A DNA stretch of 64,000 bases from Sphingomonadales bacterium. Lineage in GTDB: Bacteria; Pseudomonadota; Alphaproteobacteria; Sphingomonadales; Sphingomonadaceae. A model generated the notes under the pieces. That model was given only the letters and a program-made list of their open reading frames with translations. It was not told the origin of the DNA and searched no databases. The position numbers were made by a program, and so were the translations under genes. Shown one piece after another: positions 34,936-45,568 of the stretch (the first letter of the stretch is position 1; every line of letters starts with the position of its first letter). The stretch lies in contig JAIXUQ010000061.1 in NCBI GenBank assembly GCA_027483465.1, positions 1 to 64,000 of the forward strand, in the 5' to 3' direction.

Positions 34936-35472
34936 TCAGACTGCCCGGGCTTGCCGCCGTTGGCGCGCCACCGCGCCAACCAGACCAAAGCCAGTGATTA
35001 GCAAGGCCCAATTGTCCGGCTCCGGCACCGCTGCAACTGCCGTGACATTCCATTTGGCGGTGTCGAACGTGCCGAAGGCCGAGCCATAGCCGGCCGTGGA
35101 GAGGAATATCGACGGGCCAGCAAAAATCCCGGGACGAAGAAATACAAGATACTCTTCGCCAAACGCACAACTGACCTGGCAAACACCCAGATCAATGACC
35201 GTTCCGTCGAGAGACAGTCTGGGGGTCGTCGCAGGTTGTCCATATACTTGGCTGGAACTGATGATGACAGGCAAGGCGGGCCCTGGCGCACCACCGAATT
35301 GCAAGTTCGTCAGGCTGTTGACGAAGATGACGTTACCGTCCCCCTGCAGCGCGCCATCAATCCTGCCGCTTACTGTGCCAGTTGCCGCTGCATAAGAAAA
35401 ATCCCACTGCGCTGCATTGGCGGCAGTGCCACTGACCGCCAGAAGTGCGGCGGCAATGATGCGTTTGATCAT
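34936..35472 (-). CDS. PEP-CTERM exported protein
   Basis: A 178-residue protein with a signal peptide (MIKRIIAAALLAVSGTAANA) and a C-terminal PEP-CTERM signal (VPEPDNWALLITGFGLVGAVA followed by RQRRQAR). The mature domain is beta-rich with a single cysteine pair in GVCQVSCAFG, possibly a disulfide. No catalytic motif is seen. PEP-CTERM proteins are usually sorted by exosortase to the surface matrix. Codon use looks less GC-rich than its neighbours, notably at 35091-35350, which may reflect horizontal origin or low expression. Confidence 0.85.
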   Translation of the reverse strand: MIKRIIAAALLAVSGTAANAAQWDFSYAAATGTVSGRIDGALQGDGNVIFVNSLTNLQFGGAPGPALPVIISSSQVYGQPATTPRLSLDGTVIDLGVCQVSCAFGEEYLVFLRPGIFAGPSIFLSTAGYGSAFGTFDTAKWNVTAVAAVPEPDNWALLITGFGLVGAVARQRRQARAV

Positions 35473-35677
35473 GATATTAACCCCGTTGAAACCATGGCTT
35501 GCATGGCCTTGCATTCCTAACAGTGGCAAATGAGGTTTCAAGCTGCGCGCACTGCACGCTGCGACATTTTCCCCCGACAGGGTCAAATCTCCTGTCCCGC
35601 CGCTGGAATTGAGGGCCGCTTCTCAACCATTCGCCGCCGTTGCGCATCGTGTCAGGGGCGACCCGTCGCCAGAGCCA

Positions 35678-36100
35678 TCAACCCGGATAGCGCTCCGCCA
35701 TCATCGCCCACGACCGCCGTGCCATCTCGGTGAGCACGGCCATGTCCACATCGGCAAGGCGCTTCACATAGAGGCAGGAGACGCCGGTGGTGGCCTTGCC
35801 CAACCGGGCCAGCAGGTCGGCCTGGCCGGTGAAGCCGTCCATCAGATAGACGACGTGGTTGGCCTTGCGCGGGGAGAAGCCGAGGCGGGGCCAAGGTGTG
35901 ACCGATCGGGGGCCGGATTTGGCCGGATAGGCGCCAAAGCCGATGATGCTGCTGCCCCACAGCACCGGCGGGTGGCCGCTGACCTGTTCGAGGAGGGCGC
36001 ACAGGGCCTGGGCATCCGCCCGGCGGCCGGCTGGTTCCAGCGCGGCGAGGACGGCGGGGACGCTGGCGGTGGTGGGCAATGTCTTGGGTGCGTTGGCCAT
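35678..36100 (-). CDS. DUF1801 domain protein
   Basis: A 140-residue cytoplasmic protein of the DUF1801 (YdhG-like) family. Family segments are [15 protein letters not shown] near residue 55, [12 protein letters not shown] near 84, and [21 protein letters not shown] near 110. The family fold resembles iron-chaperone frataxin-type domains, but its function is unknown. Start at 36100. Divergent from argG. Confidence 0.85.
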   Translation of the reverse strand: MANAPKTLPTTASVPAVLAALEPAGRRADAQALCALLEQVSGHPPVLWGSSIIGFGAYPAKSGPRSVTPWPRLGFSPRKANHVVYLMDGFTGQADLLARLGKATTGVSCLYVKRLADVDMAVLTEMARRSWAMMAERYPG

Positions 36101-36169
36101 GGCGTGTCCCCCCGCTTGCATGTGAGGAGCTTAGCAAATAGGCGCGCAGCCACAACGAAGGGAATGAAG

Positions 36170-37390
36170 ATGGCTGATTCGATCAAGAAGGTGGTGCTGG
36201 CCTATTCGGGCGGGCTGGATACCAGCGTGATCCTGAAGTGGCTGCAGACCGAATATGGCTGCGAGGTGGTGACCTTCACCGCCGATCTGGGCCAGGGCGA
36301 GGAGCTGGAGCCGGCGCGGGCCAAGGCGCTGATGCTGGGGATCAAGCCGGAGAATATCTTCATCGATGATCTGCGCGAGGAATTCGTGCGCGATTTCGTG
36401 TTCCCGATGATGCGCGCCAATGCTCTGTATGAGGGGCTGTATCTGCTGGGCACCTCGATCGCGCGGCCGCTGATTGCCAAGCGGCAGATCGAGATTGCCC
36501 GGATGGTCGGCGCCGATGCGGTGAGCCACGGCGCGACCGGCAAGGGCAATGACCAGGTGCGGTTCGAGCTGGGCTATTATGCGCTCTCCCCGGATATCCG
36601 CATCATCGCGCCGTGGCGGGAATGGAACCTGACCAGCCGCGAGGCGCTGATCGCCTTTGCCGAACAGCACCAGATCCCGGTGGCCAAGGACAAGCGCGGC
36701 GAGAGCCCGTTTTCGACCGACGCCAACCTGCTGCACACTTCAAGCGAAGGCAAGGTGCTGGAAGACCCGTGGGAGGAGGTGCCGGACTATGTCTACAGCC
36801 GCACCGATCATCCGGAGGAGGCGCCGGACACGCCCGAATATGTCACCGTGGATTTTGAGCGCGGCGATGCGGTGGCGGTCAATGGCGAGGCGCTCTCGCC
36901 GGCCACGCTGCTGGCCAGGCTGAATGCACTGGGCAAGCGGCATGGCATCGGCCGGCTGGATCTGCTGGAAAACCGGTTCGTGGGCATGAAGAGCCGCGGC
37001 ATGTATGAGACGCCGGGCGGCACCATCCTGCACATCGCCCATCGCGGCATCGAACAGATCACGCTGGATCGCGGCGCGGCGCATCTGAAGGATGAGCTGA
37101 TGCCGAAATATGCGGAAGCGATCTACAACGGCTTCTGGTTCGCGCCGGAGCGCGAGATGCTGCAGGCCGCTATCGATCACAGCCAGGCCAAGGTGACCGG
37201 CACGGTGCGGCTGAAGCTGTACAAGGGCAATGTGGGCGTGGTGGGCCGCAAATCGCCGCACAGCCTCTATTCGGCCGGCATCGTGACATTCGAGGATGAT
37301 CGCGGCGCCTATGACCAGCGCGATGCAGCCGGCTTCATCCGGCTGAATGCGCTCAGGCTGCGGCTGCTGGGGCGGCGCGACGGGCGCTAG
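36170..37390 (+). CDS. argG: argininosuccinate synthase
   Basis: A 406-residue enzyme that joins citrulline and aspartate with ATP in arginine synthesis. The ATP-binding P-loop is [10 protein letters not shown], and the substrate-binding segments are [48 protein letters not shown] and [24 protein letters not shown] lies 6 bases before the ATG at 36170; the ATG at 36164 is too close to it. The stop and that of convergent marC share CTAG. The other arginine gene of the window, argB, lies 5 kb away in a different unit. Confidence 0.97.
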   Translation: MADSIKKVVLAYSGGLDTSVILKWLQTEYGCEVVTFTADLGQGEELEPARAKALMLGIKPENIFIDDLREEFVRDFVFPMMRANALYEGLYLLGTSIARPLIAKRQIEIARMVGADAVSHGATGKGNDQVRFELGYYALSPDIRIIAPWREWNLTSREALIAFAEQHQIPVAKDKRGESPFSTDANLLHTSSEGKVLEDPWEEVPDYVYSRTDHPEEAPDTPEYVTVDFERGDAVAVNGEALSPATLLARLNALGKRHGIGRLDLLENRFVGMKSRGMYETPGGTILHIAHRGIEQITLDRGAAHLKDELMPKYAEAIYNGFWFAPEREMLQAAIDHSQAKVTGTVRLKLYKGNVGVVGRKSPHSLYSAGIVTFEDDRGAYDQRDAAGFIRLNALRLRLLGRRDGR

Positions 37391-38058
37391 ATCCCGAAGC
37401 TCTGCTTGATCCCGTCGATCACGAACTGGGCGGCGAGTGCGGCGAGCACCACGCCCAGCAGGCGGGTGAGGGCGCCTTCGAACTTGGCGCCCATCAGCTT
37501 CATGATCGGCCCGGCGGCGAGCAGACAGAGCAGGGTGAGCACCAGCACGGCGGCCAGCGAGGCCAGCACCACGGCTTCCTGCACCAGATCATCGGTGCGG
37601 GCCGAAAGCAGCATCACCGATGCGATGGAGCCCGGCCCGGCGAGCATCGGAATGGCCATGGGGAAGACGGAAATATCCTCTTCCTCCAATGGCTTGCCGG
37701 CAGCATCGGCGGCCGATTTCACCCCTTCGGCGCGGCTTTCGCGGCGCTGGGTGCGTTTTTCGAACACCATGTCGATGGCGATGACGAACACCATCAGGCC
37801 ACCGGCGATCTTGAAGGCGGGCAGGGTGATGCCCAGCGCCGACAGGAAGGCCTCCCCGCCCAGCGCGAAGCCGATCAGCACGACAGCGGCGATCAGGCTG
37901 GATTTCACCGCCATGTCCACCCGGTGGCGCGGGCTGGTGCCGGCGGTGAGGCTGGAGAAGATCGGCACGCAGCCGGGCGGATCGATCACCACGAACAGGG
38001 TGACGAAGGAGGAGATGAACAGCTGGACCAATGGCCCGTCGAGGCTGAGGCCCATCAT
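37387..38058 (-). CDS. MarC family integral membrane protein
   Basis: A 223-residue inner-membrane protein of the MarC family with about six helices. Conserved are [21 protein letters not shown] near residue 22 and [18 protein letters not shown] near 135. Despite its name the family is not shown to give drug resistance; its function is unknown. The ATG at 38058 overlaps the folD stop (ATGA). Together with folD and yggT it forms a three-gene overlapping operon. Confidence 0.92.
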   Translation of the reverse strand: MMGLSLDGPLVQLFISSFVTLFVVIDPPGCVPIFSSLTAGTSPRHRVDMAVKSSLIAAVVLIGFALGGEAFLSALGITLPAFKIAGGLMVFVIAIDMVFEKRTQRRESRAEGVKSAADAAGKPLEEEDISVFPMAIPMLAGPGSIASVMLLSARTDDLVQEAVVLASLAAVLVLTLLCLLAAGPIMKLMGAKFEGALTRLLGVVLAALAAQFVIDGIKQSFGI

Positions 38059-38918
38059 GCCCTGGCGTGCGCCGCAGCCAGCGTGTTGGCGAGCAGGCAG
38101 GCGATCGTCATCGGGCCAACCCCGCCGGGCACCGGGGTGATCCAGCCGGCGCGGCTGCGGGCGGCTTCGAAATCGACATCGCCCACCAGCCGGCTCTTGC
38201 CATCGGGCAGTGCCACCCGGTTGATGCCCACATCGATCACGCAGGCACCCGGCTTGATCCATTCGCCCGGCACCATGTTGGGGATGCCAACCGCGGCCAC
38301 CACGATATCGGCGCGGGCCACATGGGCGGCCAGATCGCGGGTGCGGCTGTGGGCGAGGGTGACGGTGGCGGACGCGTTGGTGAGCAGGGCGGCCATCGGC
38401 TTGCCGACCAGGATGGAGCGGCCGATCACCACGGCTTGCGCCCCGGCGATATCGCCCATGGCCTCGCGGATCAGCAGCAGGCAGCCCGAAGGCGTGCACG
38501 GCACCAGGCCCTGGCGGCCGCTGACCAGCAGGCCGGTGTTGACCGGGTGCAGGCCATCGACATCCTTGGCCGGATCGATGGCGGCGATCACCCGGTCACT
38601 GTCAATCTGGCGGGGCAGCGGCATCTGGACCAGGATGCCGTCCACCGCCGGATCGGCGTTCAATTGGGCGATGAGGGCGAGGAGATCGGCCTCTGCCGTA
38701 TCGGCCGGCAGGCGATATTCGCCCGAAACCATGCCGGCCTCGCGGCAGGCCTTGCCCTTGGAGGCGACATAGACGGCGCTGGCCGGATCATCGCCCACCA
38801 GCACCACCGTGAGGCCCGGCGCACGGCCATGGGCGGCGGTAAAGGCGGCGACGCCGGCGGCCACCTCGGCCCGCAGCGCGGCGGCGCGGGCCTTGCCGTC
38901 AATCAGCTGCGCGCTCAT
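38055..38918 (-). CDS. folD: bifunctional methylenetetrahydrofolate dehydrogenase/cyclohydrolase
   Basis: A 287-residue FolD, which interconverts methylene-, methenyl- and 10-formyl-tetrahydrofolate. The catalytic Lys is in [15 protein letters not shown], and the family signatures [26 protein letters not shown] and [13 protein letters not shown] are all present. It takes part in one-carbon supply for purines, methionine and formyl-Met. The ATG at 38918 shares ATGA with the yggT stop. Confidence 0.97.
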   Translation of the reverse strand: MSAQLIDGKARAAALRAEVAAGVAAFTAAHGRAPGLTVVLVGDDPASAVYVASKGKACREAGMVSGEYRLPADTAEADLLALIAQLNADPAVDGILVQMPLPRQIDSDRVIAAIDPAKDVDGLHPVNTGLLVSGRQGLVPCTPSGCLLLIREAMGDIAGAQAVVIGRSILVGKPMAALLTNASATVTLAHSRTRDLAAHVARADIVVAAVGIPNMVPGEWIKPGACVIDVGINRVALPDGKSRLVGDVDFEAARSRAGWITPVPGGVGPMTIACLLANTLAAAHARA

Positions 38919-39226
38919 TGCAGCAGCAGCCCTGAATCCACCACCAGCGCCGGCACCAGCCGCTGCAACCCGGCCAGCGCCAGCCACAGCACCAGCGGCG
39001 CCAGATCCAGCCCGCCCAGATCGGGCAGGATGCGCCGGATCGGCCGCACCAGCGGTTCATACACGCGATCCAGTGTGGAGAGGATCGAGCGCACCACCGG
39101 GTTGTAGCTGTTGATCACGTTGAAGGCGACCAGCCAGCTGGAGATCGCCCACACCACCAGCCCCCAGATCAGCACCTGGGTGAGCATGATGAAGATATCC
39201 ACCAGCGCATGGGTCGTGTTTGCCAT
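38915..39226 (-). CDS. YggT family membrane protein
   Basis: A 103-residue membrane protein with two YggT-type hydrophobic regions: the first helix ([19 protein letters not shown]) and a second ([17 protein letters not shown]), separated by the conserved loop [20 protein letters not shown]. Members influence cell shape or division-site organization in several bacteria, but the role is not established. First gene of yggT-folD-marC. Confidence 0.92.
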   Translation of the reverse strand: MANTTHALVDIFIMLTQVLIWGLVVWAISSWLVAFNVINSYNPVVRSILSTLDRVYEPLVRPIRRILPDLGGLDLAPLVLWLALAGLQRLVPALVVDSGLLLQ

Positions 39227-39335
39227 GGCAGCGCCCTTACAGGCTGGCCGTCGCACCCGCAATGGCAGGCGCAATGGAGAGTGGCGAAATCGCCGCCACT
39301 GCGGCACCAATGGCGGCGGGGAGGACCATTGGGCC

Positions 39336-40895
39336 ATGAATTTTGCCACGCTTGCCGATTTCACCGCGCATCACGCCGCCGCGACGCCGGGCCGGGCGGC
39401 CATCAAGGTGGATGGCGCGGTGTGGAGCTGGGCCGATCTGCACGGCCGCATCCTGCACACGGTGGCGGCGCTGCGCAGCCTGGGCGTGAAGCCGGGGGAC
39501 CGGGTGGGCTGGCTGGCGCTGAATCACCCCGATTACATCACCCTGATGGGCGCCTGTTTTCGCGTGGGCGCCGTGCTGGTGGCGATCAATGCCCGACTGG
39601 TGGCGCGGGAGATTGCCTATATCCTGGGCGATGCCGGCGCCGATGTGCTGATTTCGGAAACCGCCTTCCTGCCGCTGGTGGCAGAGGCGCGGGCCAGCAC
39701 CAGCCTTGCCCATGTCGTGCTGCTGGATGCGCCCCACGACGGGCGGCCGGCCTTTGCCGGGTGGATCGCCGGCCACCCGCCTGATGACGCGATGCCGCCG
39801 ATCAGCCCGGATGACATCGCCCTGCAACTTTACACCAGCGGCACCACCGGCTTTCCCAAGGGCGCGCTGCTCAGCCACCGGCAATTGCTGGGCACCATCG
39901 CCAAGGGCGCGCTCACCGGGGAGGCCTGGGCGCAATGGCGGGAAGATGACATCGCGCTGGTCGCCATGCCGCTGTTCCACATCGGCGGCACCGGCTGGGC
40001 GCTGCATGCCATGGAGGCCGGGGCCACCATGGTGATCCTGCCGCGCCCCGATGTGCCGGGTATGGTCAACGCCATTGCCGAGGATGGCGCCACCCGCATG
40101 TTTGCGGTGCCGGCCGTGCTGCTCGCCATCTGCCAATATCTGGAAACCGTGCCGGCCAATCTGGGCGCGATGCGCGCGCTTTATTACGGTGCGTCCCCCA
40201 TTCCGCTCGATGTGCTGCGCCGGTCGATGAAGGCCTTTCCCAACGCCCAGTTCGTGCAATGCTATGGCGCCACCGAAACCTGCGGCACGGTGGTGTATCT
40301 GCCGCCGGCTGATCATGATCCCGCCGGCAATGCCCGCATGCGCGGCTGTGGCAAGCCCTATCCGGGCAACCAGGTGAAGATCATCGATGGCGATGGCGCC
40401 GCCCTGCCGCCGGGCGCGGTGGGCGAAATCTGCATCCGTTCGGTGAGCGTGATGACCGGCTATCACAACAAGCCCGAAGCCACGGCCAAGGCGGTGGTGG
40501 ACGGCTGGTACCTCACCGGGGACGCCGGCTATCTGGATGAAGACGGCTATCTTTATATCCACGACCGGGTGAAGGACATGATCGTCTCGGGCGCCGAGAA
40601 TATCTATCCGGCCGAAGTGGAAAACGCCCTGTTCGAACATCCCGCCGTGGCCGATTGCGCGGTGATCGGCGTGCCCGATGCGAAATGGGGGGAGGCGGTG
40701 AAGGCGATCGTGGTGAAAAAGGGCGAGGTGAGCCCGGCCGAATTGATCGCCTTCGCCCGGGAACGCATCGCCGCCTTCAAGGCGCCCAAATCGGTGGATT
40801 TCATCGATGCGCTGCCCAGGAACCCCAGCGGCAAGATATTGAAGAAGGACCTGCGCGAACTCTATTGGGCCGGGCACGAGCGGCGGGTGGGGTAG
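39336..40895 (+). CDS. acyl-CoA synthetase (AMP-forming)
   Basis: A 519-residue class I adenylate-forming enzyme, most like medium- or long-chain fatty acid:CoA ligases. The P-loop is LYTSGTTGFPKGALLSH, the adenine-binding motif is QCYGATETCG, the ribose-binding Asp is in YLTGDAGYLDEDGYL, the hinge is RVKDMIVSGAENIYP, and the catalytic Lys is in PRNPSGKILKKDL. It activates a carboxylate for beta-oxidation or another pathway. GGGGAGGA precedes the ATG. It is divergent from yggT; the SDR and hydroxyacyl-CoA dehydrogenase genes follow. Confidence 0.92.
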   Translation: MNFATLADFTAHHAAATPGRAAIKVDGAVWSWADLHGRILHTVAALRSLGVKPGDRVGWLALNHPDYITLMGACFRVGAVLVAINARLVAREIAYILGDAGADVLISETAFLPLVAEARASTSLAHVVLLDAPHDGRPAFAGWIAGHPPDDAMPPISPDDIALQLYTSGTTGFPKGALLSHRQLLGTIAKGALTGEAWAQWREDDIALVAMPLFHIGGTGWALHAMEAGATMVILPRPDVPGMVNAIAEDGATRMFAVPAVLLAICQYLETVPANLGAMRALYYGASPIPLDVLRRSMKAFPNAQFVQCYGATETCGTVVYLPPADHDPAGNARMRGCGKPYPGNQVKIIDGDGAALPPGAVGEICIRSVSVMTGYHNKPEATAKAVVDGWYLTGDAGYLDEDGYLYIHDRVKDMIVSGAENIYPAEVENALFEHPAVADCAVIGVPDAKWGEAVKAIVVKKGEVSPAELIAFARERIAAFKAPKSVDFIDALPRNPSGKILKKDLRELYWAGHERRVG

Positions 40896-40898
40896 CGC

Positions 40899-41678
40899 CT
40901 ACGCCGGCGAGGCGGCCGATCCCGCCAGGATGCCGCCATCGATGTGGAATTCGCTGCCGGTCACATAGGCGCTTTCGTCGCTGGCGAGATAGGCGGCCAT
41001 GGCGGCCACTTCATCTGGCGTGCCAAAGCGGCGAAGCGGCGTGTCGGCCACAAAAGCCTGCATGGCCGCCTCGCGCTCGGCCGGCGAGGTGCCCAGCATC
41101 GGTTCCCACATCGGCGTGAGGATGGCGGCCGGGTGGATGGAATTGCAGCGGATGGTGAGGCCGTTCTGCGCGCACCACAGCGCCACCGATTTCGTGTGGT
41201 TGCGCATCGCCGCCTTGGAACTGGCATAGGCCGCCGCCGCCGGGATGCCGACGATGCCCGATCGCGACGAGATGTTGATGATGCTGCCCGAGCCCTTGGG
41301 GCGCATCGCCCGGATGGCAGCGCGGCAGCCCAGGAAACAGCCATCGAGATTGACCGCGTGGACATGGCGCCAATCGGCCAGGCTGGCGTGTTCGGGATCA
41401 TGCGGCGTGGGCGAGCCTTCAAAACCGGTGATGCCGGCATTGTTGACCAGGATATCGAGCGCGCCCACGGCGGCCATCACCCGATCCCAGGCCGCCTCTT
41501 CGCGCACATCAAGCAGCGCAAAGCGGCCGCCAATGGCTTCGGCCACGGCGGCACCGGCGGGATCGATATCGGTCACCCACACCAACGCGCCCTCGGCAGC
41601 GAAGCGGCGGGCAATCGCCGCCCCGATGCCGCGCGCGGCGCCGGTGACCAGCGCGGTCTTGCCTTCCAGTCTGTGCAT
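40899..41678 (-). CDS. SDR family oxidoreductase
   Basis: A 259-residue classical SDR. The cofactor motif [15 protein letters not shown], the Asp in VTDID pointing to [12 protein letters not shown], and the catalytic Ser in INISSRSG with YASSKAAM (Tyr-x-x-x-Lys) are all present. It likely oxidizes or reduces an alcohol, possibly a hydroxyacyl- or hydroxysteroid-type substrate. The ATG at 41678 is 49 bases from the divergent hydroxyacyl-CoA dehydrogenase start. Its stop faces that of the ligase across TAG-CGC-CTA. Confidence 0.9.
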   Translation of the reverse strand: MHRLEGKTALVTGAARGIGAAIARRFAAEGALVWVTDIDPAGAAVAEAIGGRFALLDVREEAAWDRVMAAVGALDILVNNAGITGFEGSPTPHDPEHASLADWRHVHAVNLDGCFLGCRAAIRAMRPKGSGSIINISSRSGIVGIPAAAAYASSKAAMRNHTKSVALWCAQNGLTIRCNSIHPAAILTPMWEPMLGTSPAEREAAMQAFVADTPLRRFGTPDEVAAMAAYLASDESAYVTGSEFHIDGGILAGSAASPA

Positions 41679-41727
41679 CGGCCTGCTATCGCGCCCCGGC
41701 GACAGGTTTTCAAGGGAGTGACCGGCA

Positions 41728-42597
41728 GTGCAGACCATCGGGGTGATCGGGGCCGGCCTGATGGGCAACGGCATCGCGCATGTGGCCGCCCAGGCGGGTT
41801 ATGAGGTGATCCTTTCGGACGTGGCGATGGCCCGGCTGGAAGCGGCGCGGGCGACCATTGCGAAGAACATGGCCCGGCAGGTGGGCAAGGGCGTGCTGAC
41901 ACAAGGCGAGGCGGACGCCGCGCTGGCGCGGATCAGCCTGACCACCGCCACCGCCGATTTCGCCGCCGCCGATCTGGTGATCGAGGCGGCGACCGAGAAT
42001 GAAGCGATCAAGGCGCAGATCTTCGCCGGCCTCAATGATGTGCTCAGGCCCGATGCGCTGCTGGCCAGCAACACCTCCTCCATCGGGATCACCCGGCTGG
42101 CCGCCACCACCGGGCGCGCCGACCGGTTTTGCGGGCTGCATTTCTTCAATCCGGTCCCGCTGATGGCGCTGGTGGAAATCATCCCCGGCCTCGCCACCTC
42201 GGCTTCGACCACCGCCGCCATGCAGGCCCTGGCCGCCCGTCTGGGCAAGACGGCGATCCTGGCCGGTGATGCCCCGGCCTTCATCGTCAACCGCGTGCTG
42301 TGCCCGATGCTGAACGAGGCGATCTTTGCCCTGGGCGAAGGCGTGGGCAGCGTGGTGGATATCGATACCGGGCTGAAGCTGGGCGCCAACCACCCGATGG
42401 GGCCGCTGACACTGGCGGATTTCATCGGGCTCGACACGCTGCTGAGCATCATGAAGGTGATGCAAGACGGCACGGGTGACCCGAAATACCGGCCGGCGCC
42501 GCTGCTGCTGCGCTATGTGGAGGCCGGCTGGCTGGGCCGCAAATCCGGCCGCGGTTTCTATGACTACACGGGCGCCGAGCCCGTGCCGACCCGTTGA
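41728..42597 (+). CDS. 3-hydroxyacyl-CoA dehydrogenase (3-hydroxybutyryl-CoA type)
   Basis: A 289-residue NAD-dependent dehydrogenase with the N-terminal Rossmann motif [20 protein letters not shown]. The catalytic His is in [18 protein letters not shown], the conserved Asn-rich part is LLASNTSSI, and the C-terminal domain has [16 protein letters not shown]. The family covers Hbd, PaaH and FadB-like monofunctional enzymes; this length suits short-chain (butyryl) substrates. The GTG at 41728 follows AAGGGAG. It precedes argB by 11 bases. Confidence 0.92.
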   Translation: MQTIGVIGAGLMGNGIAHVAAQAGYEVILSDVAMARLEAARATIAKNMARQVGKGVLTQGEADAALARISLTTATADFAAADLVIEAATENEAIKAQIFAGLNDVLRPDALLASNTSSIGITRLAATTGRADRFCGLHFFNPVPLMALVEIIPGLATSASTTAAMQALAARLGKTAILAGDAPAFIVNRVLCPMLNEAIFALGEGVGSVVDIDTGLKLGANHPMGPLTLADFIGLDTLLSIMKVMQDGTGDPKYRPAPLLLRYVEAGWLGRKSGRGFYDYTGAEPVPTR

Positions 42598-42608
42598 AAG
42601 GCCCGGAG

Positions 42609-43511
42609 ATGAGCGCGCACGCCCCCCACCCCGAGATGCTGGCCAAGACGGAAACGCTGATCGAAGCGCTGCCCTATCTGCAGCGCTATGCCGGCAAGAC
42701 CTTTGTGGTGAAATATGGCGGCCACGCCATGGGCGATGCGATGCGCGCCCGCGATTTCGCCGAGGATATCGTGCTGCTGAAAGCGGTGGGCATCAACCCG
42801 GTGGTGGTGCACGGCGGCGGCCCGCAGATCGGTTCCCTGCTGAAACGGCTGGGTATCGAAAGCCGCTTTGTCGATGGCCTGCGCGTCACCGATGCCGCCA
42901 CCGCCGAAGTGGCCGAAATGGTGCTGGCCGGCAGCATCAACAAGGAAATCGTGGCGCACATCGCCCAGGCCGGCGGCCGCGCCGTGGGCATCAGCGGCAA
43001 GGATGCCGGGCTGGTGACGGCCGCCAAGGTGGAGCGCACCACCAAGGACCCGGACAGCCTGATCGAGCAGGCGGTGGACCTGGGCTTTGTGGGCGAACCG
43101 GCCCGCGTTGATCGCGGCATCATCGACACGCTGACCAGCGCCGGCATCGTGCCGGTGATCGCCCCGGTGGCGGTGGGCGATGATGGCCACACCTATAATA
43201 TCAACGCCGATACCATGGCCGGCGCCATTGCCGGCGCGCTGGGCGCCGCCCGCCTGTTCCTGCTCACCGATGTGGCCGGCGTGCTCGACAAGGGCGGCCA
43301 GTTGATGACCGATCTCACCCCGGCCAGCATCGCCGGCCTGATCGCCGATGGCACCATCACCGGCGGCATGATCCCCAAGCTGGAAACCTGCGTGGCCGCC
43401 GTGGACGCCGGGGTGGATGCCGCGGTGATCCTGGATGGCCGGGTGCCGCACGCGCTGCTGCTGGAAATCTTCACCCGCAAGGGCGCCGGCACGCTGGTGC
43501 GGGCCGGCTGA
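42609..43511 (+). CDS. argB: acetylglutamate kinase
   Basis: A 300-residue amino-acid kinase that phosphorylates N-acetylglutamate, the second step of arginine synthesis. The glycine motif [24 protein letters not shown] near the start, [23 protein letters not shown] and [11 protein letters not shown] are all family markers. It is often feedback-inhibited by arginine; the N-terminal helix (residues 1-25) typical of the hexameric, arginine-sensitive type is present. AAAGG precedes the ATG by about 8 bases. Cotranscription with hydroxyacyl-CoA dehydrogenase is likely from the spacing but has no clear logic. Confidence 0.96.
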   Translation: MSAHAPHPEMLAKTETLIEALPYLQRYAGKTFVVKYGGHAMGDAMRARDFAEDIVLLKAVGINPVVVHGGGPQIGSLLKRLGIESRFVDGLRVTDAATAEVAEMVLAGSINKEIVAHIAQAGGRAVGISGKDAGLVTAAKVERTTKDPDSLIEQAVDLGFVGEPARVDRGIIDTLTSAGIVPVIAPVAVGDDGHTYNINADTMAGAIAGALGAARLFLLTDVAGVLDKGGQLMTDLTPASIAGLIADGTITGGMIPKLETCVAAVDAGVDAAVILDGRVPHALLLEIFTRKGAGTLVRAG

Positions 43512-43580
43512 AGCGCGGTGGACTTTTGCCGGCGGTGCATTAGCCTCTGCTGCGTTCATCAGGCGGCAGGGGAAAAACGG

Positions 43581-45557
43581 ATGCGTGTGAATTTTGCAGC
43601 AGCGGCGCTGCTGGCGCTGGCGGTACCGGCAATGCCGGCGCTGGCCCGGCCGGTTTCAGTGGAGGATATGCCCAGGATCGTCCGCATCGGCGATCCCCAG
43701 GCCGCGCCCGATGGCAAATCGGTGCTGGCCATCATCGGCCGCGCCAATCTGAAGGAGAATCGCTGGGAAGGCGAACTCACCCTGATCGACGTGGCGACGA
43801 AGGCACAGCGCGTGCTCAGCCGCCGGCCGGGCGTGGGCAATGCCCGCTGGTCTCCCGATGGCCGCAGCATCGCCTTTCTGGCCCAGGATGCCGGTGGCCG
43901 CGCCCAGTTGCATGTGCTGGCCATGGACGGCGGCGATGCCCGCCCGCTCACCAGCGGCAAGACCCCGGTGGTGCAATATGCCTGGAGCCCGGATGGCAGA
44001 AGCCTCGCCTATGCCGTGGCCGATGAGGAGCCGGAAAAGACCGGCGAGGCCCGCTTCGAGGATGCGTTCGAGGTGGGCAACCACAGTTTCCTGGATCGCG
44101 CCGCCCGCAAGCCCATCCATCTGTGGACGGTGGCGCTCGCCGATGGCGCCACCCGCCGCATCACCAGCGGGCCGCGTTCATTGCCGCTGGGACTGCCGCC
44201 CAATGGCCCGCCCAACCAGTTCCACTTCACCGCCGACGGCAGCGCCATCCTGTTTGTGCAGGCCGCCACCCCGGCCACCGGCGATGCCGACAGCAGCCGG
44301 CTGATGCGCGCCGATCTGGCAACCGGCGCCGTTGCCCCGTTGCTGGCCACGCCGGCCAGCGTGCGGGCGCCCTTGCTCTCGCCTGATGGCCGCAGCATCG
44401 CCTTTGGCATGGCCCGCGATGGCCAGCCGGCGCACCAGGCCCGGGTGATGATCGCGGCCGTGGCCGGCGGTGCCCTGCGCGATGCCGCGCCGGGGCTGGA
44501 TGTGGCGGTGGAGCCGCTGGGCTGGCTGCCCGACAGCCAGACCCTGTTGCTGGGCGGCACTGATGGGACCAGCAATGGCCTGTGGCTGGCCAGGGACGGC
44601 AAGGCCACGCGGCTGGATCTGGCCGGGCTGGATCCGGGCGATGGCGAGGTGGCGGCCGATGGCAGCATATTGTTCACCGCCACCACCGCCGCCCGCCCGA
44701 CCGAGCTGTATCGCCTCGCCCCCGGCGGCAAGCCGGAGGCGCTGACCAATCTGCAAACCGCGCTGGCCGATGTGACACCGGGCCGGCAGGAAACGATCAG
44801 CTGGAAAAGCGATGGTTTCACCGCCGATGGCGTCATCACCTATCCGCCCGATTACCAGCCGGGGCAGAAACGGCCGCTGGTGCTCTATATCCACGGCGGG
44901 CCGGTGGCGGCCTCGCGGCAGAGCTTCACCATGCCGGCGCAGATTTTCGCCGCCCAGGGCTGGATCGTGCTGGAGCCCAATTATCGCGGCAGCAACAACC
45001 GCGGCCACAAATTCCAGCAGGCGATCATCGGCGATGCCGTGGCCGGGCCGGGGCGGGACATCATGGCCGGCGTGGCCGAACTGAAACGCCGCGGCCTGAT
45101 CGATGAAGCGCGCATGGCCGTCACCGGCTGGTCATACGGCGGGATGATGACCAGCTGGCTGATCGGCGCCTACCCCAAGGCCTGGAAGGCGGCGGTGGCC
45201 GGCGCGCCGGTGACTGACGTGCTCGATCAATATGCCACGGCCGACAACAACCGCATCCGCGCCGGCCAATATGGCCCGTCACCCTTTGTGGGGGACAATA
45301 TGGCCAGTTATAGCCGGCAATCGCCGATCTTCCAGGCCTGGAAGGCGCGTGCCCCCACGCTGATCATGGCCGATGTCGGCGATTGGCGGGTGACGATCCC
45401 GCAGGCCTATAAATTGTATCGCGCGCTGTCGGACAACAAGGTGGAGGTGAAGTTCATCGCCTATCCCGTGCCCGGCCACTCCCCCGCCGACCCGATCCGC
45501 AGCCGCGACGTGTGGCGCCGCTGGGTGGATTGGCTGAAGGCCAAGCTGGGGCCGTGA
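43581..45557 (+). CDS. S9 family peptidase (prolyl oligopeptidase type), exported
   Basis: A 658-residue exported serine peptidase. A signal peptide (MRVNFAAAALLALAVPAMPALA) leads to a beta-propeller with WD40-like blades (residues about 30-400: SPDGRSIAFLAQDAGG, SPDGRSLAYAVADE, SPDGRSIAFGMARD). The alpha/beta hydrolase domain follows (GGPVAASRQSFTMPAQ; catalytic Ser in GWSYGGMMTSW; Asp in ADVGDWRV; His in PVPGHSPAD). Such enzymes cut dipeptides or short peptides in the periplasm. GCAGGGGA precedes the ATG. Its stop is 11 bases from the convergent desaturase gene. Confidence 0.92.
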   Translation: MRVNFAAAALLALAVPAMPALARPVSVEDMPRIVRIGDPQAAPDGKSVLAIIGRANLKENRWEGELTLIDVATKAQRVLSRRPGVGNARWSPDGRSIAFLAQDAGGRAQLHVLAMDGGDARPLTSGKTPVVQYAWSPDGRSLAYAVADEEPEKTGEARFEDAFEVGNHSFLDRAARKPIHLWTVALADGATRRITSGPRSLPLGLPPNGPPNQFHFTADGSAILFVQAATPATGDADSSRLMRADLATGAVAPLLATPASVRAPLLSPDGRSIAFGMARDGQPAHQARVMIAAVAGGALRDAAPGLDVAVEPLGWLPDSQTLLLGGTDGTSNGLWLARDGKATRLDLAGLDPGDGEVAADGSILFTATTAARPTELYRLAPGGKPEALTNLQTALADVTPGRQETISWKSDGFTADGVITYPPDYQPGQKRPLVLYIHGGPVAASRQSFTMPAQIFAAQGWIVLEPNYRGSNNRGHKFQQAIIGDAVAGPGRDIMAGVAELKRRGLIDEARMAVTGWSYGGMMTSWLIGAYPKAWKAAVAGAPVTDVLDQYATADNNRIRAGQYGPSPFVGDNMASYSRQSPIFQAWKARAPTLIMADVGDWRVTIPQAYKLYRALSDNKVEVKFIAYPVPGHSPADPIRSRDVWRRWVDWLKAKLGP

Positions 45558-45568
45558 GGGGGAAACGG

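Noticed and set aside
35473-35677. 205-bp gap upstream of the PEP-CTERM gene examined for genes
   Set aside because: A short plus-strand open frame exists but has no binding site or homology, and it runs into the DUF1801 gene antisense. Treated as non-coding.
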